The position numbers and the translations under genes are program-made. The notes beneath the pieces were generated by a model, which was not told the DNA's origin, did no database searches, and saw nothing but the letters and a program-made list of their open reading frames with translations. Source: Paenibacillus_D sp047238105 (GTDB taxonomy: Bacteria > Bacillota > Bacilli > Paenibacillales > Paenibacillaceae). Taken from it: a stretch of DNA of 64,000 nt. Each line of letters starts with the position of its first letter. Position 1 is the stretch's first letter. Below, one piece after another: positions 8,320 to 17,159 of the stretch. The DNA is taken from positions 2,046,001-2,110,000 of the forward strand of contig NZ_JBDFMD010000001.1 in NCBI RefSeq assembly GCF_047238105.1, read 5' to 3'.

Positions 8320-10225
8320 CAATGTCCGCCGCAACCTGCGCGCGTATCTGGCTTATCTGCTGAGCAGCGCGTTTATGGTGACGCTGTTTTTCACGTATGC
8401 CGTATTCATCCTTCATCCGGCCATCCGCGAGACGGATACCGGCCCCCGCACAGCGGCGGGTTTGGCGGCGGCTTCCGTGATCGTCTATGTCTTCGCCTTT
8501 TTCTTTGTGTTGTATTCGATCAGTGCTTTTCTGAAGTCGCGCAACCAGGAGTTCGGTATTCTTACGATCCTGGGCACGAGCCCGGGACAGTTGAACCGCC
8601 TCATCTTCACCGAGAATATGATCGTCGGCGTCATCGCCATCCTGGCTGGTCTGGCCGGCGGCTTCCCGTTGTCCTTCTGGTTCCTCGGGCTGAGCGCCAA
8701 CACCTTCGGCCAGGATAGCCTGCCGATGTACCTGCCGGTATCGGCAATGATCCTGACCGTCAGCGCCTTCCTTGTGCTGTTCGCCGTCGTCTCGGTCTGC
8801 ACGATCGCCTTCTTGCGGCGCAATCAGGTGCTGGAGCTGCTCAAGGGCAGCAGCAAGCCCAAAAAAGAACCCAAAGTGTCGATTCTGCTGTCGCTCTTTG
8901 GTATCGCGCTGCTGATCATCGGCTTCCTGTCGCTATGGGTTTTTCTGACCCCGCTGACGATCCTGGTCGCCGCCGCCAGCGGCATCGCCGGCACGTATTT
9001 CTTCTATTCCCAGTTGTCCGTCCTGACCATGCGTCGCCTGAAGCGCAATCGGAGCCGGGTCTGGCGCGGCGTCCATCTGCTCTGGATCTCCGAGATGGCC
9101 TACAAGCTGCGGGATAATGCGCGGATGCTCTTCCTGATCACGGTCATGACGGCACTCGCCAGTATGAGCACCGGCATCATCCTGGCGATCGATCAGACGA
9201 ACCGGCAGGAGTTTGAAGCTCGACCGTTCGCTTATGAGTACAACGCGTACGAAGAGGCAGTTTCCCCTCAAACCCCCGCAGCTATCCGGGAGGTGCTGGA
9301 GTCAGAGGGCATCGTCTACCGCGAGATTGTCTCGCGCCAGCTCTACAGCCGGATCACGCTTCCAGACGGAGCAGATCATTACATGCAGACCTTCCCGCTA
9401 TCCGTTTACAATGCCATGGCGGAAGCGCTGGACATACCGGCGGCAGAGCTTGCTCCCGGGACTGCGCTGGTCATCCACACGGATGAGATCGAGACGTCCC
9501 CTTTGGTCCAGGGAGACACGATTGGATTGATCCATGAGCCCGAAGCTGCAGTTACTGTCAACGTCCAGCTGCATGAGCAGGCAGCGAGCGTCACCAATCC
9601 CGGCGGCTTGCTGGTCCTGGATGATCAGACCTATGCACCCGTTCAGGAGGCGATGGCCAAGGCAGACGGATTCGTCAATTATGAGACGTACCGCTACTAT
9701 GTTCCCGAGTGGAATACGGGGCCGCCGGCCGGAGATGCGCCAGAGCTTGCTGTCGGGGCACTGGTGGATGAACGTCTGTCGGAAAGTGATGAGGGCAGCG
9801 GCTATCTGTACGCCCGCGGCTCTGAGTTTATGAAAGTAAAGCAGGCTACGATGCTGTATACCTTCGTCGGCATGTTCATCGCGTTGCTGTTCTCTGTCTG
9901 CTCCGCCAGCTTCCTGTACTTCAAGCTGCATACCGATCTGGCCGGCGATGCCAGGATGTATCAGGCGCTCTCGCGGATCGGACTAAGCGCAGCCGAGATG
10001 CGGAGTTCGGCGGTGCGGCAGATCGCCATCCTGTTCTTCGTGCCGATCGTCGTCTCTGCCATCCAGACGATGGTCGTCGTCAAGCCGTTCCTGTCTGCGA
10101 TCGGGATCCATGTGTTCTTTGGCCCGGTACTGCTCGCATCAGGCGTATTCCTCGCGCTGCAGCTACTCTACTTCGTCGTCGCCCAATGGCTGTATGTGCG
10201 CGCCTTGGGCAAGGTGATGGTGTAA
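8294..10225 (+). CDS. bceB: BceB-type ABC transporter permease
   Basis: About 643 residues with the BceB plan: SFRQFAFNNVRRN start, four N-terminal membrane helices, FtsX-like segments, and a large extracytoplasmic loop (roughly residues 300-510). The last three helices close the protein. It forms the membrane part of the complex with the upstream ATPase. I prefer the ATG at 8294 because GGGGAGG ends eight bases before it; the ATG at 8288 is too close. The gene overlaps the ATPase by 26 bases, pointing to coupled translation. Confidence 0.87.
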   Translation: MSFRQFAFNNVRRNLRAYLAYLLSSAFMVTLFFTYAVFILHPAIRETDTGPRTAAGLAAASVIVYVFAFFFVLYSISAFLKSRNQEFGILTILGTSPGQLNRLIFTENMIVGVIAILAGLAGGFPLSFWFLGLSANTFGQDSLPMYLPVSAMILTVSAFLVLFAVVSVCTIAFLRRNQVLELLKGSSKPKKEPKVSILLSLFGIALLIIGFLSLWVFLTPLTILVAAASGIAGTYFFYSQLSVLTMRRLKRNRSRVWRGVHLLWISEMAYKLRDNARMLFLITVMTALASMSTGIILAIDQTNRQEFEARPFAYEYNAYEEAVSPQTPAAIREVLESEGIVYREIVSRQLYSRITLPDGADHYMQTFPLSVYNAMAEALDIPAAELAPGTALVIHTDEIETSPLVQGDTIGLIHEPEAAVTVNVQLHEQAASVTNPGGLLVLDDQTYAPVQEAMAKADGFVNYETYRYYVPEWNTGPPAGDAPELAVGALVDERLSESDEGSGYLYARGSEFMKVKQATMLYTFVGMFIALLFSVCSASFLYFKLHTDLAGDARMYQALSRIGLSAAEMRSSAVRQIAILFFVPIVVSAIQTMVVVKPFLSAIGIHVFFGPVLLASGVFLALQLLYFVVAQWLYVRALGKVMV

Positions 10226-10251
10226 GCGGGCCGCGGAGATACAAAAAGTGC

Positions 10252-10727
10252 GTTGCAGCGTGCGGGTAAGCTGGGTTGGGTGCTGTAAGGGAGAAAAGGT
10301 TCGTTGCAGCGTGCGGGTAAGCTGGGTTGGTCGCTGTAAGGGAAGAAAGGTTCGTTGCAGCGTGCGGATAAGCCGGGTTGGACGCTGTAAGGGAAGAAAG
10401 GTTCGTTACAGCGTGCGGGTAAGCTGGGTTGGTCGCTGTAAGGGAAGAAAAGTTCGTTGCAGCGTGCGGATAAGCCGGGTTGGACGCTGTAAGGGAAGAA
10501 AAGTTCGTTACAGCATGCAGGTAAGCCGGGTTGGTCGCTGGAAGGGAGAAAAGGTTCGTTACAGCGTGCGGGTAAGCTGGGTTGGGTGCTGTAAGGGAGA
10601 AAAGGTTCGTTGCAGCGTGCGGGTAAGCCCGGTTGGTCGCTGTAAGGGAAGAAAAGTGCGTTGCAGCAGGCAGGTAAGCCGGGTGGGCCGCTGTAAGGGA
10701 AGAAAAGGTTCGTTGCAGCGGCATCCA
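10252..10727. repeat. Tandem array, 51-bp period, nine full units plus a partial one (family C)
   Basis: The core GTTGCAGCG (or GTTACAGCG) starts at 10252, 10303, 10354, 10405, 10456, 10507, 10558, 10609 and 10660, always 51 bases apart, and a last partial unit starts at 10712. Neighbouring units can pair as CGCTGTAA ... TTRCAGCG across a purine-rich 15-base loop. The array separates the convergent bceB and small-protein genes. Open frames of 17-residue repeats on both strands are a by-product of the period. Confidence 0.92.
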
Positions 10728-10778
10728 CACGCATCTCTGCAGCCTGGCACACCGCTATGAGCCTAAGCTGCGCAATAA

Positions 10779-10811
10779 AAGGGCGGTGCAGATCACCTCT
10801 GCACCGCCCTT
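10779..10811 (-). terminator. Intrinsic terminator for the small minus-strand gene
   Basis: A 13-bp stem (AAGGGCGGTGCAG and complement) with a seven-base loop. On the minus strand the stem runs into TTTTATT. It lies 17 bases after the stop of the 72-residue gene. Confidence 0.85.
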
Positions 10812-10828
10812 CGTGTGCTCAAGGCCGC

Positions 10829-11047
10829 TTACGCGCTGCAGCCTTCGCATTCGTAATATTGATTGCCGGTCGTTTCCTTGACCTCGAGCAGGTCGCCGAC
10901 GACGATGTCTTCCGGCTCTGTGAATTCAAAGTCGGTGATCTTGGCGTGCACCAGCTCGCGAGCCTCCGCCTCCGAATCCGCAGACCAGCTGAACTCGCCT
11001 TTGCGGCCGGTGGACTTCACTTCATATGAGAACAGATAACGTGCCAT
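10829..11047 (-). CDS. Small conserved-looking protein with C-terminal Cys pair
   Basis: A 72-residue protein I do not recognise. It is acidic, starts MARYLFSYEVKS, has an amphipathic middle rich in Glu and Ala, and ends with a CEGC motif that could bind a metal or form a disulphide. A ribosome binding site and a strong terminator right after the stop support a real gene. It lies downstream of the pullulanase gene on the same strand with a 137-base gap. Confidence 0.7.
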   Translation of the reverse strand: MARYLFSYEVKSTGRKGEFSWSADSEAEARELVHAKITDFEFTEPEDIVVGDLLEVKETTGNQYYECEGCSA

Positions 11048-11184
11048 CTCTACCGCCTCCTACCGTTGTATATAATTTCTTATCCCGCCCATGCGCCACA
11101 GCATACGCTTCCCTCTACTATACAGACTCTCACCCGGTTAGACAAGCGCCTCCCGCTCTGCGACCTCCAGGAGCAGGAGCCGGA

Positions 11185-13650
11185 TCACGCCTCCAGCTCA
11201 GCGAGCTCACGGACCCGGATCACCGCCGCCGTCAGCGGCTGCAGGGTGATCCCACCTGCCGTCAGTGAGAACCCTGACGGCTGCTGCAGCGGCTCGATGC
11301 CGGCTCGCTCGCCGTCGACGAGGACCTCGCCGCCAGTCAGATCCGTCTCCAAGGTCAACTGGCGTTCATGCGTATCGGCGTTGACGAAGATGTAGTATGA
11401 CGCCTCCCCTTCCGGTTCGCTGCAGCGGTAGGCGATGACCAGATCATGCTCGCGGATCTCCGGCGCCCCGATCAGCGTCACGCAGCGATTCACCAGCGCC
11501 TGTGCAGGCAATCGGAAGGCATCGGCCGAACGGCGCAGCCGGATCAGCCCTGCCGTGTAGCGGCTCGTCTGCGCACAGACCGGATGCAGCGCCGGATCGG
11601 TCGCCTTGGCCCAGTCGAAGCGGTTGATCGCATCCGAAGAATCGTAGGAGTTGTGGATCAGATAGCCGATCGTCTCTCCCAGCCGGTCGCGCAGTGTATG
11701 CGCCTGGCTGGCAGGTGCGCCTGCCCCCTCCCAACGCTTCGTGCGGCCGTATTCCTGCCCGGCATGGAGGAAGGCTGTACCTTGCGCGGTCAGCAGCAGC
11801 ACCTGCCCCAGCCGGATCCGCCGGTGAATCTCCCGCTCAGCCTTCGCCTCGCCTGGATCCACCTGCAGCGTAAGGGCAATGACATCATGCAGCGTCAAGT
11901 TGTCATGCGCTTCGATATATTGCACCATATCTCCTGGCGCATCGGCCGGCGTGTTCGCGGGCTGTGCCTTCAGGTTGCGGAACAGTGCAGCGATGCTGCG
12001 TGCGCCGCCGGTCAGGAAGCGCGGCTCGCCCTCGTTGCCGAAGCCGCCCTTGAGTTCATCGCGGAACTCGTCGGAGAAGACGCCGACGTCATCGGTCTTG
12101 TCCATCCAGTCCTGATCGGCAGCTAGACCCTGCAGAGCCGGCTCGGCCTGATGACCCGCAAAGGTGCGCCAGCCTTCACCGATGAACAGCGCGTCTGGAC
12201 AGATCTCCCGGGCCGCATCATACGCGCGCTGGACGGCTGGATACGTCGCATCGCCCATCATATCCCACCGCATCCCGTCGATCTTGTATTCGGAGAACCA
12301 GTAGGCGACCGAGTCGATCATCAGCTTCTCGGCCATCTTGTGATTGGTCGCCAGATTGCTGCCAAAGCCCCCGAGCAGTTTGCCGTCCGCATCCTCCCAG
12401 AAATAATAGCCCGGCACGATGTCGCTCAGCAGCCAATGCTTGGCCATATGCGTATAGACGACATCCAGAATGACCCCCATGCCGGCGGCATGGATCGCCT
12501 CGACCAGCTCCTTGAACTCGCGGATCCGCAGCTCCGGATCGCCGGGATCTTCGGAATAAGCGCCGTCCGGCGCAAAGTAGCCGTGCGGGTCGTATCCCCA
12601 GTTGTACTGGTTATTGTAGGTGGACGGCTCCAGCTCCCGCGTTCCCATCGCCGCTTCATCGCCATAATACCATGCCATGACCGGGAGCAGCTGGATATGG
12701 GTAACGCCAAGCGAGCGGATGTACGCCAGCTTGTCGATAAAGGCACGGAAGGTACCCCACCGCGCAGTCAGATCCCCCGCTATCGCCGGATCAGACGTAA
12801 AGTCGCGGATATGCACCTCATAGATAATCGCGTCCTCTCTGCGCTGATAGCCTGGGATAGCCGCAGGCCGCACGCCGCCCTCCGGCTCGGTCCGGCTCAG
12901 GTCGACGATCGCGGCTTTGCCCACGGCATCGCGGTCGCCGCCGAGCGGGATGCCCGCCGGATTCACCCGGAAAGGCGCCATCGACCGTGCATACGGGTCC
13001 AGCACTCGCCTGGAGCGTCGGCCGTGCTTCACCTCATATTGATAATAGTAGCCCCTCAGGTCGTCCACCTGAAAATCCGCAGGCTCGGCGGAGGCCGACC
13101 ACACGCCGCAGCTCTGCCGCGTCATGGACACCCCGCCGATCGCCAGCTCGGGATCGTCTTTATCGTAGAACCAGACCGTCACCGCGTCCGCCTTGGGCGC
13201 CCACAGCTTCAAGACTGCAGCTCCGTCATTGTACACCGCGCCGAGGTCGTCGCCATCATAATAACAGAGCGCGTCCAGTTCGTCCCAGCTCGCCTCGGCC
13301 AACTGAGCCCCGTCGGGCTCGCCCGGCCACACAGAGATCCGCCGTCTCCCGCCATCCTCGCAGTAGAGGAACGTGATCTCCCCCGCTTGCTCCAGCTTGA
13401 ATGGAATATTGCCGCCGCCCGCATCGCCGCCGGCGCCATAATTCTCCTCCCAGCTACCGCCAAGAACCACCTTGTATTCATAATCTCCCGCCGTCAGCCG
13501 TACCGTCAGCTTGTGCATGCCGCCGCCGATATCGGTCATCCGGGTAGCGGGACTATCCGGCAGCCAGTCGCCGGAAACGCCGAGCTGCCGCTGGAAATTG
13601 CCGACTACGTATGCTTCCCGCAGGTTTGCTGCTTGCATTACTTGCTTCAT
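11185..13650 (-). CDS. pulA: Type I pullulanase (GH13)
   Basis: An 821-residue enzyme that cuts alpha-1,6 links in pullulan and branched maltodextrins. N-terminal beta-sandwich (starch-binding/CBM48-like) parts come first. The GH13 barrel then shows the type I hallmark YNWGYDP, region I DVVYTH, region II with the nucleophile Asp in DGMRWDMMG, region III with the acid Glu in FIGEGWRT, and region IV EAHDNLTLHD. A beta C-terminal domain follows. No signal peptide is seen, so it acts inside the cell. The ATG at 13650 has GGGGGAG upstream; an upstream ATG at 13758 would run into mhqD. Confidence 0.92.
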   Translation of the reverse strand: MKQVMQAANLREAYVVGNFQRQLGVSGDWLPDSPATRMTDIGGGMHKLTVRLTAGDYEYKVVLGGSWEENYGAGGDAGGGNIPFKLEQAGEITFLYCEDGGRRRISVWPGEPDGAQLAEASWDELDALCYYDGDDLGAVYNDGAAVLKLWAPKADAVTVWFYDKDDPELAIGGVSMTRQSCGVWSASAEPADFQVDDLRGYYYQYEVKHGRRSRRVLDPYARSMAPFRVNPAGIPLGGDRDAVGKAAIVDLSRTEPEGGVRPAAIPGYQRREDAIIYEVHIRDFTSDPAIAGDLTARWGTFRAFIDKLAYIRSLGVTHIQLLPVMAWYYGDEAAMGTRELEPSTYNNQYNWGYDPHGYFAPDGAYSEDPGDPELRIREFKELVEAIHAAGMGVILDVVYTHMAKHWLLSDIVPGYYFWEDADGKLLGGFGSNLATNHKMAEKLMIDSVAYWFSEYKIDGMRWDMMGDATYPAVQRAYDAAREICPDALFIGEGWRTFAGHQAEPALQGLAADQDWMDKTDDVGVFSDEFRDELKGGFGNEGEPRFLTGGARSIAALFRNLKAQPANTPADAPGDMVQYIEAHDNLTLHDVIALTLQVDPGEAKAEREIHRRIRLGQVLLLTAQGTAFLHAGQEYGRTKRWEGAGAPASQAHTLRDRLGETIGYLIHNSYDSSDAINRFDWAKATDPALHPVCAQTSRYTAGLIRLRRSADAFRLPAQALVNRCVTLIGAPEIREHDLVIAYRCSEPEGEASYYIFVNADTHERQLTLETDLTGGEVLVDGERAGIEPLQQPSGFSLTAGGITLQPLTAAVIRVRELAELEA

Positions 13651-13676
13651 GGATGACACTCCCCCTGATGGAGCTT

Positions 13677-14288
13677 TTAACCTGGAAAGACCTGGGCGAA
13701 CCACTTCGCCGCTGCTTCCACTTCTGTACGCGAGATCTGATGACCCTGGTTCTCCCAATGCAGCGTTACATCGGCTCCTGCTCCCGTCAGCAGCCGCTCC
13801 AGCTCCTCGCTCTCTTGCGGCGGGCAGAGCGGGTCGTTGCGCCCGGCTCCGATGAAGACGCCTACCTGGCTCAGATCGGGCAGCGTCACGCCGCGGCGGG
13901 GCACCATCGGATGCAGCAGCACAGCGCCGGCCAGCGTATCGGCATGATGGAACAGCAGGCTCGCAGCGATGTTGGCGCCGTTGGAGTAACCGACAGCGAC
14001 GATCCGGCTCCGGTCCAATCCATAGGCTTCCGCTTGCTCGTCCACAAAATCATGCAATTCCCGGGTACGGAAGATCAGATCCTCCTCATCGAACACCCCC
14101 TCGGACAACCGCCGGAAAAACCGCGGCATGCCCGCCTCCAATACATTGCCGCGAACCCCCAGCAGTGACGACCCCGGGGAGATCATGCGGCCGATCGGCA
14201 GCAGATCATCCTCATTGCCTCCGGTACCGTGCAGCAGCAGCAGTACTGGCGCTCCAGGATCGCTTCCTTGCTCGAATCGATGCTTCAT
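13677..14288 (-). CDS. mhqD: MhqD-like carboxylesterase/phospholipase-type hydrolase
   Basis: A 203-residue alpha/beta hydrolase of the carboxylesterase/phospholipase group. It shows the oxyanion strand LLLLHGTGG, the nucleophile elbow GYSNGAN, an Asp in GRNDPLCP and the terminal His in NQGHQI. In B. subtilis MhqD is induced by quinones and diamide together with a ring-cleaving dioxygenase, exactly the neighbour here. The start at 14288 has GAGGAGG nine bases upstream; the ATG at 14306 overlaps that site. Confidence 0.85.
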   Translation of the reverse strand: MKHRFEQGSDPGAPVLLLLHGTGGNEDDLLPIGRMISPGSSLLGVRGNVLEAGMPRFFRRLSEGVFDEEDLIFRTRELHDFVDEQAEAYGLDRSRIVAVGYSNGANIAASLLFHHADTLAGAVLLHPMVPRRGVTLPDLSQVGVFIGAGRNDPLCPPQESEELERLLTGAGADVTLHWENQGHQISRTEVEAAAKWFAQVFPG

Positions 14289-14356
14289 CTTATGATTCCT
14301 CCTCATCTAGTGATCCGTGTGAACGGTCTGTTCCCTCTCTGACGAATGTCCGCCTC

Positions 14357-15343
14357 TTACCTACCCTGTCCTGCCGTATCCAGCGGCTGCAGTCCCGCCT
14401 CGATCTCCCGACGCCGAGGCTCCAGGAATGGCGGCAAGGCCAGGGATTCGCCCAGATGCGCCAGTTCCTCGTCCGTATCAAAACCGGGACCGTCCGTGGC
14501 CAGCTCGAAGAGGATGCCGTTCGGCTCGCGGAAGTACAGCGAGCGGAAGTAGAAACGGTCGACGAAGCCCGAGCTCGGCACACGCGCTGCCCGAAGCTTC
14601 TCTACCCACGCGCGGAGCTCGGCTTCATCCTCGACCCGGAAGGCCACATGATGGACGCCGCCGCGCCCCTGCTGCTCGCGAGGCAGATCGGACCGCTCCT
14701 CGATGTGAATCTCCGCGCCTGTGCCGCCCTCTCCCGTCTCAAAAACGAGGATGTCCGGCTGGCCCTCGACTACAGAAGCATAGCTGCCTGCCGGACGGAA
14801 GCCCATCAGGTCAGTCAACGTCCGGACTGTCGGCTCGGGATCCCGAACCGTCAGATAGATCGGACCCAGACCCGTGATGCCGTATTCGGCCGGTACCGGA
14901 CTGCGGTCCCACGGTGTCCCCCCGGCGACCCCTTCGTTCGTCTCGTCGGAGACGAGCAGCAGCCGTTGCCCTTCGGGATCGCGGAAGGCCAGCGTCTCCC
15001 TGCCGCCGCGGTCGGTGATCTCGTCGTGGTCCACCTGGAACTGCTCGAATCTTTCTTTCCAATACAGGATCGCCTTGTTCGACGCGACGCGCAGCGATGT
15101 TCCCGAGATGCTGCTCACGCCCTCGCGGCTGCGGCCTGCCATCGGGATCTCGAAGAAGGTCAGCTCGGTACCCGGGTTGCCCTTCTCGTCCCCGTAGAAC
15201 AAGTGATAGACGCTGGTATCGTCCTGGTTGACCGTTTTTTTGATGAGCCGCATGCCCATTACTTTAGTATAAAAATCAAAATTGGCTGCCGCCTTGGCCG
15301 TAATCGCCGACAAGTGATGGATGCCTTTTAATGTCAGTTCCAT
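14357..15343 (-). CDS. mhqO: Ring-cleaving dioxygenase of the MhqO/MhqA/MhqE group
   Basis: A 328-residue protein with two glyoxalase/VOC modules, starting LKGIHHLSAITA and repeating at GVHHVAFRV. Metal ligands are likely the His in each module and the Glu in GILFELATD. The family cleaves or detoxifies quinone-type electrophiles. It lies 15 bases after mhqR and 68 bases before mhqD, giving an mhqR-mhqO-mhqD operon. Which of the three B. subtilis paralogues it equals cannot be said. Confidence 0.88.
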   Translation of the reverse strand: MELTLKGIHHLSAITAKAAANFDFYTKVMGMRLIKKTVNQDDTSVYHLFYGDEKGNPGTELTFFEIPMAGRSREGVSSISGTSLRVASNKAILYWKERFEQFQVDHDEITDRGGRETLAFRDPEGQRLLLVSDETNEGVAGGTPWDRSPVPAEYGITGLGPIYLTVRDPEPTVRTLTDLMGFRPAGSYASVVEGQPDILVFETGEGGTGAEIHIEERSDLPREQQGRGGVHHVAFRVEDEAELRAWVEKLRAARVPSSGFVDRFYFRSLYFREPNGILFELATDGPGFDTDEELAHLGESLALPPFLEPRRREIEAGLQPLDTAGQGR

Positions 15344-15358
15344 TGGTTGTTGCCTCCT

Positions 15359-15826
15359 TTAATGATTATCGTCCGTTTGCTGCATCGGTTGAACCTTCTT
15401 CAGCAGGGTAATCAATTGCTTCTTCTCTTCCTTGCTTAACCCGTGAAAATGGGAGGCCTGCTGTCGTTCCTGCCGCGGCGCCACCGCATCTATCAGTTCG
15501 CGGCCCTTTGCTGTCAGCGACAGATGCTTGCTCTTCCAGCGCTTCTCCCGCCTGATCCAGCCCTGTTCCTCCAGCTTGCCCAATAATTGGGTAACATTGC
15601 CCTTCGTGACGAACAATTTCTCTCCCAGCTCCTGCTGTGTGAGACCCTCTTGGGCACCAATCTGTACCAGGACATCGAATTGGGCTACGGTCAGGTCCCA
15701 CTGCTTCAAATGCAGAGAGGATGCCCGCAGGCTCTGGTTGTAAGCCCGGGACAAGCGGTACCAGACCAACAGGCCAAGCCTGTCATCGCTAGGCATCCTC
15801 CCGGATCGCTCGCCCTCTTCTGTCAT
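15359..15826 (-). CDS. mhqR: MarR-family repressor, MhqR-like
   Basis: A 155-residue MarR regulator with the winged helix in TQQELGEKLFVTKGNVTQLL and the wing around REKRWKSKHLSLT. In B. subtilis MhqR represses dioxygenase/hydrolase genes and lets go on quinone stress. Here it is the first gene of the operon it would control, so it is probably self-regulated. AGGAGG upstream sets the start at 15826. Confidence 0.85.
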   Translation of the reverse strand: MTEEGERSGRMPSDDRLGLLVWYRLSRAYNQSLRASSLHLKQWDLTVAQFDVLVQIGAQEGLTQQELGEKLFVTKGNVTQLLGKLEEQGWIRREKRWKSKHLSLTAKGRELIDAVAPRQERQQASHFHGLSKEEKKQLITLLKKVQPMQQTDDNH

Positions 15827-15856
15827 CCCGCCGCCCTCCTTTGCTTGTTTGTTGTT

Positions 15857-15878
15857 ATCAGTTTAGTTATTAACTGAT
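15857..15878. promoter_or_regulatory. Candidate MhqR operator (22-bp palindrome)
   Basis: ATCAGTT and AACTGAT form seven-base arms around an eight-base near-symmetric centre, 31 bases before the mhqR start codon. Size, symmetry and place fit a MarR-type operator that overlaps the promoter. Confidence 0.55.
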
Positions 15879-16012
15879 GATTTGTCAAGCTGCCTGCTCG
15901 ACCAGGTCAGCCAACGTTTTTAACCTGTTTCGGGTTGCATTAGAACGTTTTAATATCATTATAATTCTATAAGGATTATTCAATACGCGATATCAACTGT
16001 GCTAGAATCAGT

Positions 16013-16112
16013 ACCGGCAAGGTGAAACGGCTGTTGCCATTCTTTGGCGAAACCGTTAGTTTCATTCCGGAGAAATATAAGCTAAGTAGATGAGAACACA
16101 TTTACTTTCTTA
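16013..16112 (+). repeat. Structured element, copy 1 (partner of the insert in tnpB)
   Basis: About 100 bases that match, in reverse orientation, the sequence splitting tnpB at 18126-18223. Shared blocks are GGTGAAACGGCTGT, GTTTCATTCCGGAGAAATA and the following AAGCTTAGTAGAT-like run. It folds as CCGG/CCGG outside and GTGAAAC/GTTTCAT inside, while the loop differs between copies but can still pair. It ends about 50 bases before the SleB-like gene, so it may also be part of its leader RNA. Confidence 0.7.
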
Positions 16113-16165
16113 TATAACCACCCTTGCTCACAACAAATTCATGTTTCGGAGGGATAACAACAACG

Positions 16166-16813
16166 ATGAAAAGACTTCTTCTGCTTATTCTTGTCCTCAT
16201 GACCATAACCGCAACCGCAGCTGTAGGCAAAGCCGAGGCGTCGACGCCGCTCCTCAAGCTCGGCAGCCAGGGGGCTGCCGTCAAGGAACTGAAAACCCGT
16301 CTGCATGCGCTTGGCTATTATTCGGACGCCATCAACGCTACTTACGGACAGGCCGCTGAGCAGGCCGTGATTCGATATCAAGAGACCAACGGCCTGCTGG
16401 TCGACGGCATCGCCGGACCGGAGACGCTAGGCAGCCTGGATAACCAGGGCTATAGCCTGACCGAGGAAGAAATCAACCTGATCGCCAGGATCATCTACTC
16501 CGAAGCCAGAGGAGAAAGCTACGACGGCCAGGTCGGGGTTGGCGCTGTCATCCTGAACCGGATGACGTCCGACCTTTTCCCGGACACGGTCCGGGATGTC
16601 ATCATGCAGCCCAATGCCTTTACCGTCGTCCACAACGGCCGCTATAACATGAAGCCGGATGCGACGGCTTATCAGGCGGCGTTGGATGCCGCTGCTGGCG
16701 TGGACCCTACGAGCGGTGCGCTCTTCTTCTATAATCCGGACATCTCCACGTCCACCTATTTCAACTCCCGCAGCGCGGCAGCCAAAATAGGCAATCATCA
16801 GTTTACGTTCTAA
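16166..16813 (+). CDS. SleB-like cell wall hydrolase with peptidoglycan-binding domain
   Basis: A 215-residue secreted protein. Residues 1-26 form a signal peptide (KRLLLLILVLM core). Residues about 32-90 are a PG_binding_1 domain. The rest is a Hydrolase_2/SleB domain with the catalytic Glu in YSEARGE and the conserved GVGAVILNRM. SleB enzymes are lytic transglycosylases of the spore cortex used at germination; relatives also act in vegetative walls. The start is chosen from GGAGGG at 16148 and the signal peptide; 14 extra upstream residues would spoil it. Confidence 0.88.
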   Translation: MKRLLLLILVLMTITATAAVGKAEASTPLLKLGSQGAAVKELKTRLHALGYYSDAINATYGQAAEQAVIRYQETNGLLVDGIAGPETLGSLDNQGYSLTEEEINLIARIIYSEARGESYDGQVGVGAVILNRMTSDLFPDTVRDVIMQPNAFTVVHNGRYNMKPDATAYQAALDAAAGVDPTSGALFFYNPDISTSTYFNSRSAAAKIGNHQFTF

Positions 16814-16862
16814 TATGCTCTAATAATGATAGGATTACCGCTGAAGAATGGAGAGGGACTGG

Positions 16863-17063
16863 ATGAGAAAAATCACTCCGGAGCAGTACGAGGCTCGTAT
16901 CGAAGCCGTACTGGATATTGCGGAGAGCATCTTGGGCGGGGGCCGCGTACCCGATCCGCTGATTGGACAGTTGAGAACCTTAAGCTTTGAAGAGCTGGGC
17001 CAGCTGGCGATGCAGATTGCCAAGACCCGTTCCATCGCGCACCTGATCAAGACACAAACCTGA
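16863..17063 (+). CDS. Small hypothetical protein, 66 residues
   Basis: A short, mostly helical, soluble-looking protein starting MRKITPEQYEARI. It is not recognised. GGAGAGG six bases before the ATG at 16863 sets the start; the ATG at 16848 contains that site's beginning. It follows the SleB-like gene by 49 bases and may be in the same transcript. Confidence 0.6.
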   Translation: MRKITPEQYEARIEAVLDIAESILGGGRVPDPLIGQLRTLSFEELGQLAMQIAKTRSIAHLIKTQT

Positions 17064-17078
17064 ACTCGCTCCACAAAA

Positions 17079-17117
17079 AGACCTTTACCCCGGTGTCCAA
17101 GGCCAGGGTAAAGGTCT
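17079..17117 (-). terminator. Terminator between convergent genes
   Basis: AGACCTTTACCC and its perfect complement flank a 15-base loop. On the minus strand the stem is followed by TTTTT, so it mainly serves the minus-strand gene that stops at 17160. Confidence 0.8.
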
Positions 17118-17159
17118 CTGATGTGTAACGATGCACTCGCGGTAAACTGACGTCAGGTC

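Noticed and set aside
10080..10760. Open frames of 17-residue repeats across the 10-kb array, and likewise at 2.1 and 51 kb
   Set aside because: Any array with a period divisible by three gives such frames on both strands. No start signal or conserved product is seen.
12151..13656. 501-codon plus-strand frame opposite the pullulanase gene
   Set aside because: Antisense shadow; the pullulanase frame carries all catalytic motifs.
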